Source: an uncultured Maribacter sp.
GTDB taxonomy: Bacteria; Bacteroidota; Bacteroidia; Flavobacteriales; Flavobacteriaceae
Length of the DNA stretch: 64,000 bases
Assembly: GCF_947500405.1 (NCBI RefSeq)
Contig: NZ_CANMRY010000006.1
Span: forward strand, 186,001-250,000
Direction of reading: 5' to 3'
Every line of letters starts with the position of its first letter. Positions within the stretch are counted from its first letter, which is position 1. Under the pieces are notes generated by a model, which worked only from the letters and a program-made list of their open reading frames with translations, was not told where the DNA came from and did no database searches. Positions 16,330-24,402 of the stretch are shown here, one piece after another. Position numbers and translations under genes: made by a program.

Positions 16330-16417
16330 ACCCGTTGTGCATTTAGAAAAAGTTGTGCAAACTGCTAAAAGGCAGTAAATTGTAGTTACCACACTATAAT
16401 TTATATGCACAACGGGT
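16330..16417. mobile_element. 88-bp element bounded by perfect 13-bp inverted repeats
   Basis: ACCCGTTGTGCAT (16330-16342) and ATGCACAACGGGT (16405-16417) are perfect inverted repeats. Between them lie a partial third copy (GTTGTGCAA, 16352-16360) and a small hairpin (ACTGC/GCAGT, 16361-16376). There is no reading frame. The element abuts the broken end of metB. It could be a MITE-type non-autonomous transposon, or a folded recombination site like those of gene-cassette systems. The arms do not match the integron attC core consensus exactly. No target-site duplication is evident. Confidence 0.6.
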
Positions 16418-16478
16418 AAAGATATATTCGTCATAAAAAAGAATTAGTTAATAGTATTTTAAATTTACAGTATTCTCC

Positions 16479-16507
16479 TTGGAGATTATAACGAAACCGT
16501 ATTTTTG
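16479..16507 (+). promoter_or_regulatory. Bacteroidota-type promoter of the DUF3298 lipoprotein gene
   Basis: TTG (16479-16481), an 18-base spacer and TATTTTTG (16500-16507) give a complete match to the TTG-N17-21-TAnnTTTG promoter known in flavobacteria. Transcription would start near 16513, leaving a 20-base leader before the ATG at 16534. The -33 side overlaps a small palindrome, TCTCCTTGGAGA (16474-16485), that could be an operator. Confidence 0.65.
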
Positions 16508-16533
16508 TGCCATTAAATTAATTATCTCTTTCT

Positions 16534-17277
16534 ATGAAATATATTTATATACTACTTCTTTTATTACTTGTATCTATTAGCTGTAAAAATGAAACACTAC
16601 TAACTTTTGAAACTTTATTGATTGAAGATAAAACTTGTGAAAATTGTCCTGTAGTGACTATTGATATTCCAAAAGCATTAGAAAAAACACCCATTTCTAA
16701 AAACATAAATATTGCTTTACAAGAAGAGATAATTACCCTTTTAAATTTTGATGAAACAACTAATGTTACTTCTATAAAAACTGCCATTGCATCTTTTAAT
16801 GAAGGTTATACTAAATTAAAAGATAAATTTCCTGAAGAATCTACAAAATGGGAAGCTGTTATTAATGGAGAGGTATTATATGAAAATAAAGATATTTTAA
16901 CTATAGCTTTAGACTCTTACATTTTTACTGGTGGCGCTCATGGGTATTCTGTAAAAAGATTTTTAAATTTTAATAAGAAAAATGGCGTTGAAATAGAAAA
17001 TTGGGAATTATTTAATACCAAATTTGACTTTGAAAAGTTTGCCGAAATTAAGTTTAGAGTTCAAGAAAATATTCCACAAGACCAACCTATAAATTATACT
17101 GGTTTTATGTTTGAAGAAGATTCTTTTTATTTGCCAGAAAATATTGGATTTACAAAAGAAGGGATACAACTTTTATATAACCAATATGAAGTAGCATCCT
17201 ATGCGGATGGCCCCATTACTATAACAATTCCTTATAATGAAGCCAATAAATATTTAGTTACAGAAATTAAAAAATAA
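16534..17277 (+). CDS. Lipoprotein with DUF4163/DUF3298 (RsiV-like) domains
   Basis: The 247-residue protein starts with a lipoprotein signal (MKYIYILLLLLLVSISC, Cys17). The middle contains the DUF4163-type segment and the diagnostic FTGGAHGYSV, where the GGAHG motif marks the DUF3298 family. The end carries YNQYEVASYADGPITITIPY, the usual close of DUF3298. Related domains occur in RsiV, an anti-sigma factor that binds lysozyme, and in PdaC. The actual role here is unknown. It is a single gene with its own promoter, converging on the DinB-fold gene with a one-base gap, and it lies right after the rearranged metB site. Confidence 0.8.
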   Translation: MKYIYILLLLLLVSISCKNETLLTFETLLIEDKTCENCPVVTIDIPKALEKTPISKNINIALQEEIITLLNFDETTNVTSIKTAIASFNEGYTKLKDKFPEESTKWEAVINGEVLYENKDILTIALDSYIFTGGAHGYSVKRFLNFNKKNGVEIENWELFNTKFDFEKFAEIKFRVQENIPQDQPINYTGFMFEEDSFYLPENIGFTKEGIQLLYNQYEVASYADGPITITIPYNEANKYLVTEIKK

Positions 17278-17278
17278 A

Positions 17279-17743
17279 CTATTTAGCCAAGGCTCTCTTC
17301 AATGCTAATATTGAACCTAAGTGTATACCCTCATGAAAAACATTAAACGCTATAGCATCTTCAGCACTATCTAAAGTTACCTGTGGCGTTGTTGTATAAC
17401 TTTCATATGAAGTAAAAATACCTTTACTATAGTCTTCCATTGTTTGTTTTGGCACTGATAATAACAAAGCTTCAATCTCTTTTATTTCATCCTCACTCAC
17501 AGGTTCTTCTGTTGGTACAGTTCCTTTTTTGTATTTCTCTACTAACTCATTAGAAACTAAAAGTTCCTTACCACTTTTCCCATATACCAGTAACTGTTGC
17601 GTTACAACTACATGCGCAATATTCCAAAATAGATTATTATTAAATCCATCAGGAATTACAAATAGTTCTTCTCTAGGCGTTTCAGTTAAAAATCTTTTAA
17701 GAATAACTCTATTCTTCAAGGTAGTATCAAATAATTTTTCCAA
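17279..17743 (-). CDS. DinB-fold (YfiT/DinB superfamily) protein
   Basis: The 154-residue protein has the four-helix layout of the DinB superfamily (unrelated to DNA polymerase IV). Metal-ligand histidines are visible in WNIAHVVVTQQLLVYG near residue 43 and in FHEGIHLGSILALKR near 138. Members are metal-dependent enzymes, such as thiol transferases, or stress-induced proteins; substrate unknown. It diverges from an ArsC-like gene, and a -7 element is seen 40 bases upstream. Confidence 0.8.
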   Translation of the reverse strand: MEKLFDTTLKNRVILKRFLTETPREELFVIPDGFNNNLFWNIAHVVVTQQLLVYGKSGKELLVSNELVEKYKKGTVPTEEPVSEDEIKEIEALLLSVPKQTMEDYSKGIFTSYESYTTTPQVTLDSAEDAIAFNVFHEGIHLGSILALKRALAK

Positions 17744-17785
17744 TAGATTTTTATTTTAAATTAAAGACTATACATTTTATTATGA

Positions 17786-17793
17786 CAAAAATA
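17786..17793 (-). promoter_or_regulatory. Candidate -7 element for the DinB-fold gene
   Basis: The minus strand reads TATTTTTG, a full TAnnTTTG match, about 43 bases before the ATG at 17743. No -33 TTG is found at the usual spacing. Confidence 0.4.
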
Positions 17794-17845
17794 GAAAATT
17801 AGGCTTTAATTAGGTTTCTTTGCTTAGTAAACTTTGCAGTAAAAA

Positions 17846-18199
17846 ATGAAAAAAATATATTACTTAAGCACTTGTGATACTTGTAAAAGAATTATTAAAG
17901 AATTAGAACCTTTAGAGGCTTTTGAACTTCAAGATATTAAAACCAGTCTTATTACGGAAAATCAAATAAAAGAAATGCAAGATTTAGCAGGTTCCTATGA
18001 AGCTCTTTTTAGTAAGCGAGCAAGGTTGTATAAAGAAAGAAACTTAAAAGAGAAACCACTAGAAGAGAAAGATTATAAAGAACTTATTTTAGAACATTAT
18101 ACCTTTTTAAAGAGACCTGTAATACTAAATAAAGGTCAAATATTTATTGGTAATAGTAAAAAAATAGTGGAAGCTGCTAAACAAAATATACATTCTTGA
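17846..18199 (+). CDS. ArsC/Spx-like thioredoxin-fold protein
   Basis: The 117-residue protein belongs to the ArsC/YffB/Spx group. It has YLSTCDTCKRIIKEL with a CxxC pair (Cys10, Cys13) at the start of the fold, the conserved LFSKRARLYKERNL segment near 54-68, and LKRPVILNKGQIFIG, the cis-proline region of ArsC proteins. The family covers arsenate reductases, glutathione-linked YffB and the RNA polymerase regulator Spx. With no arsenic genes near, arsenate reduction is not supported. Its stop overlaps the start of the EamA transporter gene, so the two are cotranslated. Confidence 0.85.
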   Translation: MKKIYYLSTCDTCKRIIKELEPLEAFELQDIKTSLITENQIKEMQDLAGSYEALFSKRARLYKERNLKEKPLEEKDYKELILEHYTFLKRPVILNKGQIFIGNSKKIVEAAKQNIHS

Positions 18200-19089
18200 A
18201 CCAAAGAACGCTAGCCATATTAGCAGCAATTGGTGCTACTACAATTTATGGTATGAACCATACTATTGCAAAAGGAGTAATGCCAACCTATGTTAAACCT
18301 TTTGGGTTTATAATGTTACGTTTAGTTGGTGCTGCTACTTTATTTTGGTGTATTTCATTTTTTGTTCCAAAGGAAAAAATTGAAAAGAAAGACTGGGGAA
18401 AAATATTACTTTGCGCAGTTCTTGGCATGGTAATTAATATGTTATCCTTTTTTAAAGGGCTATCCTTATCTACACCAATAAACAGTTCTGTATTAATTAT
18501 ATTAACCCCTATTTTCGTAGTAATATTATCTGCAATATTTATAAAAGAAAGAATAACTTTACGTAGAGTTCTTGGTATTATTTTAGGCTTTATAGGTGCA
18601 ATTACTTTAATATTGTTTAAAGCAGAAGTTAGTCAAAATGCTCCTAATATACCTTTAGGGAACTCTTTGTTTATAATTAATTCTCTTTGTTTTGGAGCGT
18701 ATCTTATTTTCGTAAAAAAACTAGTAGAAAAATACCACCCTTTTACCTTAATGAAGTGGCTTTTTACCGTTGGAGCAATTATAAGTTTTCCTGTAACTTA
18801 TCCAGAATTTCAAGAAATACAATGGAGAAATATGCCATTAAATGCCTTGGGAGCTGTTGCTTATGTAATTATTGGCACTACATTTTTAACGTACTTATTT
18901 AACATTTATGCTCTTAAAAATTTAAAAGCATCTACTGTAAGTTCTTTTAGTTATTTACAACCTATTATAGGTGTTCTCTTTGCCCTTTTAATGGGTAAAG
19001 ACAGTTTAAGCACTGTTAAAATTATAGCCATGCTATTAATTATGTTTGGCGTTTACTTAGCAAGTAAAAAACCTAAACCAAATCCTTAG
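18196..19089 (+). CDS. EamA-family drug/metabolite exporter
   Basis: The 297-residue inner-membrane protein has ten hydrophobic segments in two EamA halves, as in RhaT/YdcZ-type transporters of the DMT superfamily. The first half ends near FKGLSLSTPINSSVLIILTPIFVVILSAIF, the typical EamA signature, and the second has the parallel NIYALKNLKASTVSSFSYLQPIIGVLFA. The start is TTG at 18196, overlapping the previous stop by four bases (TTGA). The next ATG would lose half of the first helix. The substrate is unknown. Its 3' end overlaps the convergent thioesterase gene by 17 bases. Confidence 0.9.
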   Translation: MNQRTLAILAAIGATTIYGMNHTIAKGVMPTYVKPFGFIMLRLVGAATLFWCISFFVPKEKIEKKDWGKILLCAVLGMVINMLSFFKGLSLSTPINSSVLIILTPIFVVILSAIFIKERITLRRVLGIILGFIGAITLILFKAEVSQNAPNIPLGNSLFIINSLCFGAYLIFVKKLVEKYHPFTLMKWLFTVGAIISFPVTYPEFQEIQWRNMPLNALGAVAYVIIGTTFLTYLFNIYALKNLKASTVSSFSYLQPIIGVLFALLMGKDSLSTVKIIAMLLIMFGVYLASKKPKPNP

Positions 19090-19549
19090 GTACTTTTGCA
19101 AATTTTCTAGTGTCCTCTTTTGTAAGTACTCTAAATCCTTCTGGTTTCTCTACTTTATTAAATGCATTTAAAAAATCGTCATTAAGTCCTATTAATGCTC
19201 TAGTTTTTAAATTTACCCAAGCACCCATCATCTCGCAATGTGCAACGTTTTTACCTTTATAGTCATAAAAGTTATGGTGAAATTCAAAAAACTTACCATT
19301 TTCACTCATTCCCATAACCTCCATAGAAACTCTTACTGGTTTTCCAGGAAAAACTTCTTTAAAGTAATACACATGTTCATAAAAAACTACTGGACCAATA
19401 CCCTGTTCTTCCATAGTTTTATAATCAAATCCTAATTCCATTAAAAAAGCCATTCTAGTTTGACTCATAAAATTTAAATATGCAGAGTTTGCTAAATGTC
19501 TATTAGCATCTACATCACTCCATCTAATTTCAAAATCTTTTAAATACAT
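19073..19549 (-). CDS. Acyl-CoA thioesterase of the 4HBT hot-dog family
   Basis: The 158-residue protein starts FEIRWSDVDANRHLANSAYLNFM, the helix and catalytic region of 4-hydroxybenzoyl-CoA thioesterase (YbgC-like) proteins, where the Asp after the first strand is catalytic. The remaining strands (FYEHVYYFKEVFPGKPVRVSMEV, FEFHHNFYDYKGKNVAHCEMMG) fit a single hot-dog domain. It likely hydrolyses acyl-CoA in the cytoplasm; chain length cannot be told. It diverges from the nitronate monooxygenase gene across a 14-base palindrome. Confidence 0.88.
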   Translation of the reverse strand: MYLKDFEIRWSDVDANRHLANSAYLNFMSQTRMAFLMELGFDYKTMEEQGIGPVVFYEHVYYFKEVFPGKPVRVSMEVMGMSENGKFFEFHHNFYDYKGKNVAHCEMMGAWVNLKTRALIGLNDDFLNAFNKVEKPEGFRVLTKEDTRKFAKVPKDLV

Positions 19550-19561
19550 AGTTATTTTTTG

Positions 19562-19575
19562 TTATGCATGCATAA
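19562..19575. promoter_or_regulatory. 14-bp perfect palindrome between divergent genes
   Basis: TTATGCATGCATAA is a perfect palindrome. It lies 13 bases before the thioesterase start (minus strand) and 93 bases before the nitronate monooxygenase start (plus strand). The position suits an operator for a dimeric regulator acting on the thioesterase. No regulator gene lies next to it. AT-rich DNA gives short palindromes by chance, but 14 bases is long. Confidence 0.35.
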
Positions 19576-19667
19576 TACTTCATAAAAATAGCATAGTTTT
19601 GAAGAACAAGGAACATTTTAAGAAAAAATTATCTTTAAATTTAATAGCTAACTCTAAAGTAAACCCT

Positions 19668-20642
19668 ATGACTACAAAACCATCTTTTATAAAAAAACTT
19701 TCTTTACCTGCTGTTGCTGCTCCAATGTTTTTAATTTCTGGTCCACAATTAGTAATTGAGTGTTGCAAAAATGGTATTGTAGGTACCTTTCCTGCGCTTA
19801 ACCAGCGTACAAGTGAAGGTTTTGAAGAATGGCTTATTGAAATACAAACTGCTTTAAGTACTTTTGAGAAAGAAACTGGCAAAAAAGCTGCTCCATTTGG
19901 TGTTAATCTTATTGTACACCCAACCAATCCTAGATTAGAGGCCGATATAAAATTATGCATTAAATATAAAGTCCCGTTAGTAATTACTTCTTTAGGTGCA
20001 GTATCGCAAGTAGTAGATGCTATTCATAGCTATGGTGGACTAGTTTTTCATGATGTGATTAAAAAACGTCATGCAAAAAAAGCTGCAGGAGCTGGTGTAG
20101 ATGGTTTAATTTTAGTTGCCGCAGGAGCTGGCGGACATGGAGGCACTATAAATCCTATGACTTTAGTTTCTGAAATAAAGCAGTTTTTTGACAAAACAAT
20201 TTTGCTCTCTGGTTGCATAAGTACAGGTAGAGATGTTGCTTCTGCATTACAAATGGGTGCCGATTTAGCATATATGGGAACTCGTTTTATTAATACCAGT
20301 GAAAGTAAAGCTACAGAGGAATATAGAAAAATGATTATTGAAGCAGGAGCTAGCGACGTTGTTTATACCGCATCTATTTCTGGTGTGCATGCTAATTTTT
20401 TGGGAGCTAGCTTAAAAGCTGCTGGTATTTCTGAAGAAGATTTAAAAAAGGACACGAAAATAGACTTTGGAAAAGAAATGGATACCGAGGCCAAAGCCTG
20501 GAAAACTATCTGGTCCGCTGGGCAAGGTGTTGCTAACATAGAAAACACTACTTCTGTTTCTAATTTGGTTTCTACTTTAAAAAAAGAATTCAAATCTGCC
20601 ATAGAAGAACAAATAAAGTATTTAGAAATATACCCTAAATAA
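19668..20642 (+). CDS. Nitronate monooxygenase / NPD-type flavoprotein
   Basis: I take ATG at 19668 (MTTKPSFIKKLSLPAVAAPM). The frame can be extended to a TTG at 19599, but the added residues are basic and unlike the family. The 324-residue protein is a TIM barrel binding FMN: PAVAAPMFLISGPQLVIECC at the N-terminus, then FGVNLIVHPTN, LVAAGAGGHGGTINP and GADLAYMGTRFINTSES, matching 2-nitropropane dioxygenase. Members oxidise nitronates or act as enoyl reductases. The next gene starts two bases after its stop, and the YheT-like gene follows, so the three form an operon. Confidence 0.9.
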   Translation: MTTKPSFIKKLSLPAVAAPMFLISGPQLVIECCKNGIVGTFPALNQRTSEGFEEWLIEIQTALSTFEKETGKKAAPFGVNLIVHPTNPRLEADIKLCIKYKVPLVITSLGAVSQVVDAIHSYGGLVFHDVIKKRHAKKAAGAGVDGLILVAAGAGGHGGTINPMTLVSEIKQFFDKTILLSGCISTGRDVASALQMGADLAYMGTRFINTSESKATEEYRKMIIEAGASDVVYTASISGVHANFLGASLKAAGISEEDLKKDTKIDFGKEMDTEAKAWKTIWSAGQGVANIENTTSVSNLVSTLKKEFKSAIEEQIKYLEIYPK

Positions 20643-20643
20643 C

Positions 20644-21048
20644 ATGTCTGAAGAAAAAGAATTAGAGCAATTACTAAAAGGGATGACTCCGAAACTTAAT
20701 GAAGGTAAATATGTGTTTTGTACGATTAAAAATCCAAATATAATACCTAGAGAATGCACTATTTGCGAGTTTAAAGAACAAGAAGGAACTACTATAATTA
20801 TAGAGCAAAAAAACGCAGATGCTTTAGGGCTTAAGTATACCTATGTTGCTTCTTGGATTACTTTATCCATACATTCCTCTTTAGAAGCGGTAGGACTTAC
20901 TGCTATGTTTTCTTCCGAATTAGCGAAGAACAATATAAGTTGCAATGTAATTGCTGGGTATTATCACGATCATATTTTTGTAGATACCAAAGATGCAAAT
21001 AAAGCAATTACCGCACTTTTAAACCTATCTAAGAGTAAAGCTAAATAA
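20644..21048 (+). CDS. ACT-domain protein (DUF2241-like)
   Basis: The 134-residue protein has two ACT-like halves. The first (LEQLLKGMTPKLNEGKYVFCTI) is typical of the DUF2241/ACT_7 family, and the second has ITLSIHSSLEAVGLTAMFSSELAKNNISCNVIAGYYHDHIFV, a strand-helix-strand ACT core. ACT domains bind small ligands, often amino acids. No catalytic residues are evident. It is the middle gene of the operon: two bases after the monooxygenase, and its stop overlaps the next ATG by one base. Confidence 0.85.
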   Translation: MSEEKELEQLLKGMTPKLNEGKYVFCTIKNPNIIPRECTICEFKEQEGTTIIIEQKNADALGLKYTYVASWITLSIHSSLEAVGLTAMFSSELAKNNISCNVIAGYYHDHIFVDTKDANKAITALLNLSKSKAK

Positions 21049-22010
21049 TGCCAAACATACCTTCTTTATACAAGCCTCCTCTAGTATTTAAAAACAGTCA
21101 TTTATCTACCATCTATTCTGGGTTATTTAGAAAAGTTCCTGTATTACATCAAAAAAGAGAAAGAATATTTTTAGCTGATGGAGATTTTTTAGATTTAGAT
21201 TGGAGTTTTGCGCAAAAACCTTCTAAAAAAGTAATTATCCTAATTCACGGATTAGAAGGTAATGCCCAAAGAGCTTATATTTTAGGAAGTGCTAAACTAT
21301 TTAACCCTTCTGATTATGATTGTTGTTCCATTAATTTAAGAGGTTGTAGTGGAGAAGCAAACGCTTTATTCCGCTCCTATCATTCTGGTGCCACAGAAGA
21401 TTTAGAAAGTGTAATACAACACATTCTAGAAACAAAAAAATATACTGAAATTTATATTAAAGGATTTAGCCTTGGAGGTAATTTAGCACTAAAATATGCC
21501 GGAGAGAAAAGGCATCGTCCTAAAGAATTAAAAAAGATTGTTGCTATATCTGTTCCTTGTGATTTACACAACTCTTTACAGCAATTATTAAAACCTAAAA
21601 ATGCATTGTATGCCGCAAGGTTTAAAAAACATTTGATTGAAAAATTAAAAACTAAACAAAAATTATTTCCACAAGAGATTCTAGATACCGATATAAATTC
21701 TATTCATACTTTATTAGATTTTGATAATTTTTATACCAGTAAAGCACATGGATTTACAGATGCTATGGATTATTATGAGAAAAGCAACTGTTTACAATTT
21801 TTACCAAATATCTCTATTCCAACATTACTCATAAACGCTAAAAACGATTCTTTCTTAGGAGAAAGCTGTTTTCCTATAGCTATAGCAGAAAAAAATACCT
21901 TTATAAATCTAGAAATTCCTAAATACGGAGGGCATGTTGGTTTCGTTGGGCAAAAAAATGTTACCTACACCGAAAAAAGAGCCCTAAGTTTCTTTAAGGA
22001 AACAAATTAG
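21048..22010 (+). CDS. YheT-family alpha/beta hydrolase
   Basis: The 320-residue protein has the order of the YheT/ABHD1-3 family: an N-terminal cap with KPPLVFKNSHLSTIYSGLFRK, the oxyanion strand VIILIHGLEGN near residue 65, the nucleophile elbow GFSLGGNLALKY near 143, and the C-terminal ILINAKNDSFLG and YGGHVGFVG carrying the acid and His of the triad. The substrate is probably an ester or phospholipid, but this is not established. Its start overlaps the ACT-protein stop (TAATG). Confidence 0.9.
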   Translation: MPNIPSLYKPPLVFKNSHLSTIYSGLFRKVPVLHQKRERIFLADGDFLDLDWSFAQKPSKKVIILIHGLEGNAQRAYILGSAKLFNPSDYDCCSINLRGCSGEANALFRSYHSGATEDLESVIQHILETKKYTEIYIKGFSLGGNLALKYAGEKRHRPKELKKIVAISVPCDLHNSLQQLLKPKNALYAARFKKHLIEKLKTKQKLFPQEILDTDINSIHTLLDFDNFYTSKAHGFTDAMDYYEKSNCLQFLPNISIPTLLINAKNDSFLGESCFPIAIAEKNTFINLEIPKYGGHVGFVGQKNVTYTEKRALSFFKETN

Positions 22011-22050
22011 TTTTTGTATTTATTATCTTAGAGGCAAAATTAAATAAGCA

Positions 22051-22533
22051 ATGAAAAAAATAGCATCCATTTTAGCACTAGGAGTTCTACTTGCTAGCTG
22101 TGGCGAAAAGAAAGAAGAAAAAAAAGATGGTTTTGAAATTAACAGAACTAAAACCGAAACAAAAGCTGTTAATCCTGAAACAAAAGAGGTTCCTGTAGAT
22201 TTAAGTAATAAAGGAGTTGGGCCAATTACTACATTAGAACTTAATGCAGATATTGATGCAAAAATGGCTACTGCTGGTGAAGAAAAATTTAAAGCTTTAT
22301 GTACTGCATGCCATATGGTAGATAAACGTATGATTGGGCCTGCTTTAAAAGGTGTTACAAAACGTAGAAGTCCAGAATGGATTATGAATATGATAATAAA
22401 TCCTGATAAAATGATAAAAGAGGATCCCATTGCTAAAGCATTATTAAAAGAGTATAATAACGCCATAATGTTTAATCAAAATTTAAGTGAAGAGGATGCA
22501 AGGTCTATTTTAGAATATTTAAGGACTTTATAA
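22051..22533 (+). CDS. Class I cytochrome c lipoprotein
   Basis: The 160-residue protein has a lipoprotein signal (MKKIASILALGVLLASC, Cys17), a charged linker and a C-terminal cytochrome domain. Haem is attached at CTACH (about residue 91-95), and the axial methionine is probably that in NNAIMFNQNLSEED. The fold ends with the usual ILEYLRTL helix. It would carry electrons in the periplasm while anchored to a membrane. It is alone, 40 bases after the YheT-like gene and before a strong terminator. Confidence 0.92.
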   Translation: MKKIASILALGVLLASCGEKKEEKKDGFEINRTKTETKAVNPETKEVPVDLSNKGVGPITTLELNADIDAKMATAGEEKFKALCTACHMVDKRMIGPALKGVTKRRSPEWIMNMIINPDKMIKEDPIAKALLKEYNNAIMFNQNLSEEDARSILEYLRTL

Positions 22534-22537
22534 GATA

Positions 22538-22577
22538 AAAAAATGCCCTTAGAAACAAATTTCTAAGGGCATTTTTT
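22538..22577. terminator. Bidirectional terminator between cytochrome c and SulP genes
   Basis: TGCCCTTAGAAA pairs perfectly with TTTCTAAGGGCA around a four-base loop, flanked by six A on the left and six T on the right. It ends both the plus-strand cytochrome transcript and the minus-strand SulP transcript. Confidence 0.92.
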
Positions 22578-22595
22578 GTATTATTAATTCTGCAT

Positions 22596-24167
22596 TTACT
22601 TAGAGACTACTTTATATGTTGGATCTTCTAAAACATTAACATCTATAATATCATCTGCATCTTTTAGTAACCTAATGCAATCTTTGCTTAAATGTCTTAA
22701 GTGTACTTTTTTGCCAACTTTATGGTAACGTTCTGTAAGTTTGTTTAAAGCTTCTATACCAGACATATCTGCTACTCTACTATCTTTAAAATCTATAATA
22801 ATTTCATCAGGGTCTCCCTGAATATCAAACTTTTCATTAAAAAGAGTAGTGGAACCAAAAAATAAAGGCCCAAAAATTTCATAGTGCTTTACACCATTAT
22901 CATCCACATGTTTTCTTGCTCTAATACGTTTTGCATTTTCCCAGGAATATGCCAGTGCAGATATTATAACTCCTAATAAAACAGCTACTGCAAGGTTGTG
23001 CGTTATTGCAGTTATTAAAGTAACTAATACCATTACTATAACGTCTGAATTTGGCATTTTTCTAAACGTTTTAAAACTTGCCCATTCAAAAGTACCTATA
23101 GCAACCATAAACATTAAACCTACTAAAGCTGCCATTGGCAATTGTTCTATTAGATTAGAACCAAACATAATAAACACCAATAGCATTACTGCAGCAGTAA
23201 TACCTGATAAACGTGCTCTTGCACCAGAAGAGGTGTTAATTAAACTCTGCCCAATCATTGCGCAACCACCCATTCCAGATAAAAACCCAGAAAGTATATT
23301 TGCTGTTCCTTGTGCTACACACTCTTTATTACCACTACCTCTAGTATCTGTAATTTCATCAATAATATTTAAGGTTAGTAAACTCTCTATTAAACCTACA
23401 CCAGCTACAATTGCAGCATAAGGGAAAATAATTTTAAAAGTTTCTAACGTTAATGGAATATTAGGAATAGAAATAGGAGGAAAACCACCTTTTATAGACT
23501 CTCCTTCTTTCATAGTGTCTGCTACAGTAAGTGTGTCTATACCAAAGCCTAAAACAATTGCAGAAACTACTACAATTGCCACTAAAGAAGAAGGTACTGC
23601 TTTTGTTAGTTTAGGTAAACCCCAAATTATTAACATGGTTAAAAGCGTTAATCCTAGCATTATATACATAGCGCTGCCTTCTAAAAGGTTGTCTGTTCCT
23701 TTTTGATAAAAATTAGGAAACTGCGCCATAAATATAATTATAGCCAAACCGTTTACAAAACCAAACATTACGGGGTGTGGTACTAAACGTATAAATTTTC
23801 CTAAGCGCAAAACACCTGCTAATATTTGTAATACTCCTGCAATAATTACGGTTGCAAACACATAATTAAGAATTGTCTCTGGCTCTATTCCTGGAAAGTT
23901 TCTTTTTAACTCTAAAATAAGTCCAATAAAAACAACTGCAACAGCACCTGTTGCTCCAGATATCATTCCTGGTCTACCTCCAAAAATAGAGGTAATTAAT
24001 GCCAATACAAAAGCTGCATAAAGCCCTGTTAAAGGAGAAAACCCCGGGATTAATGCAAAAGCAATTGCTTCTGGAACTAATGCTAAGGCTACTGTTAATC
24101 CAGAAAGTATTTCTGTTTTATAATCTACTTTTTGTTTAAAATCAAAAAGATTAAGATACTTTTTCAT
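22596..24167 (-). CDS. SulP-family anion permease with STAS domain
   Basis: The 523-residue membrane protein begins DYKTEILSGLTVALALVPEA, the SulP first-helix signature. It has about 14 hydrophobic segments and the motif CVAQGTANILSGFLSGMGGCAMIGQ. It ends with a cytoplasmic STAS domain (about 420-520: IIIDFKDSRVADMSGIEALN). SulP proteins carry sulfate, bicarbonate or other anions, often with Na+ or H+. This copy differs from the two SulP genes near 56-60 kb and has no carbonic anhydrase beside it. The substrate cannot be fixed. A TATTTTTG element lies upstream. Confidence 0.92.
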   Translation of the reverse strand: MKKYLNLFDFKQKVDYKTEILSGLTVALALVPEAIAFALIPGFSPLTGLYAAFVLALITSIFGGRPGMISGATGAVAVVFIGLILELKRNFPGIEPETILNYVFATVIIAGVLQILAGVLRLGKFIRLVPHPVMFGFVNGLAIIIFMAQFPNFYQKGTDNLLEGSAMYIMLGLTLLTMLIIWGLPKLTKAVPSSLVAIVVVSAIVLGFGIDTLTVADTMKEGESIKGGFPPISIPNIPLTLETFKIIFPYAAIVAGVGLIESLLTLNIIDEITDTRGSGNKECVAQGTANILSGFLSGMGGCAMIGQSLINTSSGARARLSGITAAVMLLVFIMFGSNLIEQLPMAALVGLMFMVAIGTFEWASFKTFRKMPNSDVIVMVLVTLITAITHNLAVAVLLGVIISALAYSWENAKRIRARKHVDDNGVKHYEIFGPLFFGSTTLFNEKFDIQGDPDEIIIDFKDSRVADMSGIEALNKLTERYHKVGKKVHLRHLSKDCIRLLKDADDIIDVNVLEDPTYKVVSK

Positions 24168-24185
24168 ATCACTAATTTAAGGGCG

Positions 24186-24193
24186 CAAAAATA
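24186..24193 (-). promoter_or_regulatory. Candidate -7 element for the SulP gene
   Basis: The minus strand reads TATTTTTG, a full TAnnTTTG match, 19 bases before the ATG at 24167. No TTG is found at the -33 distance. Confidence 0.45.
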
Positions 24194-24314
24194 GAACAAA
24201 TTCTTTTGGAACACCTTAAACTGTTTAATAATTAAAAATATAGTGGTTTTTTATTAAAAAAATTAAACTTCTTAATGTTCTTACTAACAATCTATTAGGA
24301 ATTATATAAATAAA

Positions 24315-24348
24315 AAACCGCCTTAAACATATTGTTTAAAGCGGTTCT
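24315..24348 (-). terminator. Terminator downstream of the duplicated-domain lipoprotein gene
   Basis: ACCGCCTTAAACA (24317-24329) pairs with TGTTTAAAGCGGT (24333-24345) with one mismatch. On the minus strand it follows the 24403 gene stop and is followed by a T-rich tail (TTTTTTAT). Confidence 0.8.
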
Positions 24349-24351
24349 TAA

Positions 24352-24368
24352 CTAAATAACCAACCAAA
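24352..24368. repeat. Repeated intergenic motif, copy 2
   Basis: CTAAATAACCAACCAAA is identical over 17 bases to 162-178. As there, it lies a few bases from a terminator hairpin and between that hairpin and the stop of a minus-strand gene. Read in the direction of that gene it is TTTGGTTGGTTATTTAG, placed just before the terminator stem. Confidence 0.55.
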
Positions 24369-24402
24369 AATTCTTCTAAGAGTATTTAATACTTTTCTCT
24401 TA

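Noticed and set aside
16330..16417. Integron attC site
   Set aside because: The arms (GTTGTGC / GCACAAC) do not fit the GTTRRRY / RYYYAAC core consensus, and no integrase or cassette array is in the window. I keep it only as an inverted-repeat element.
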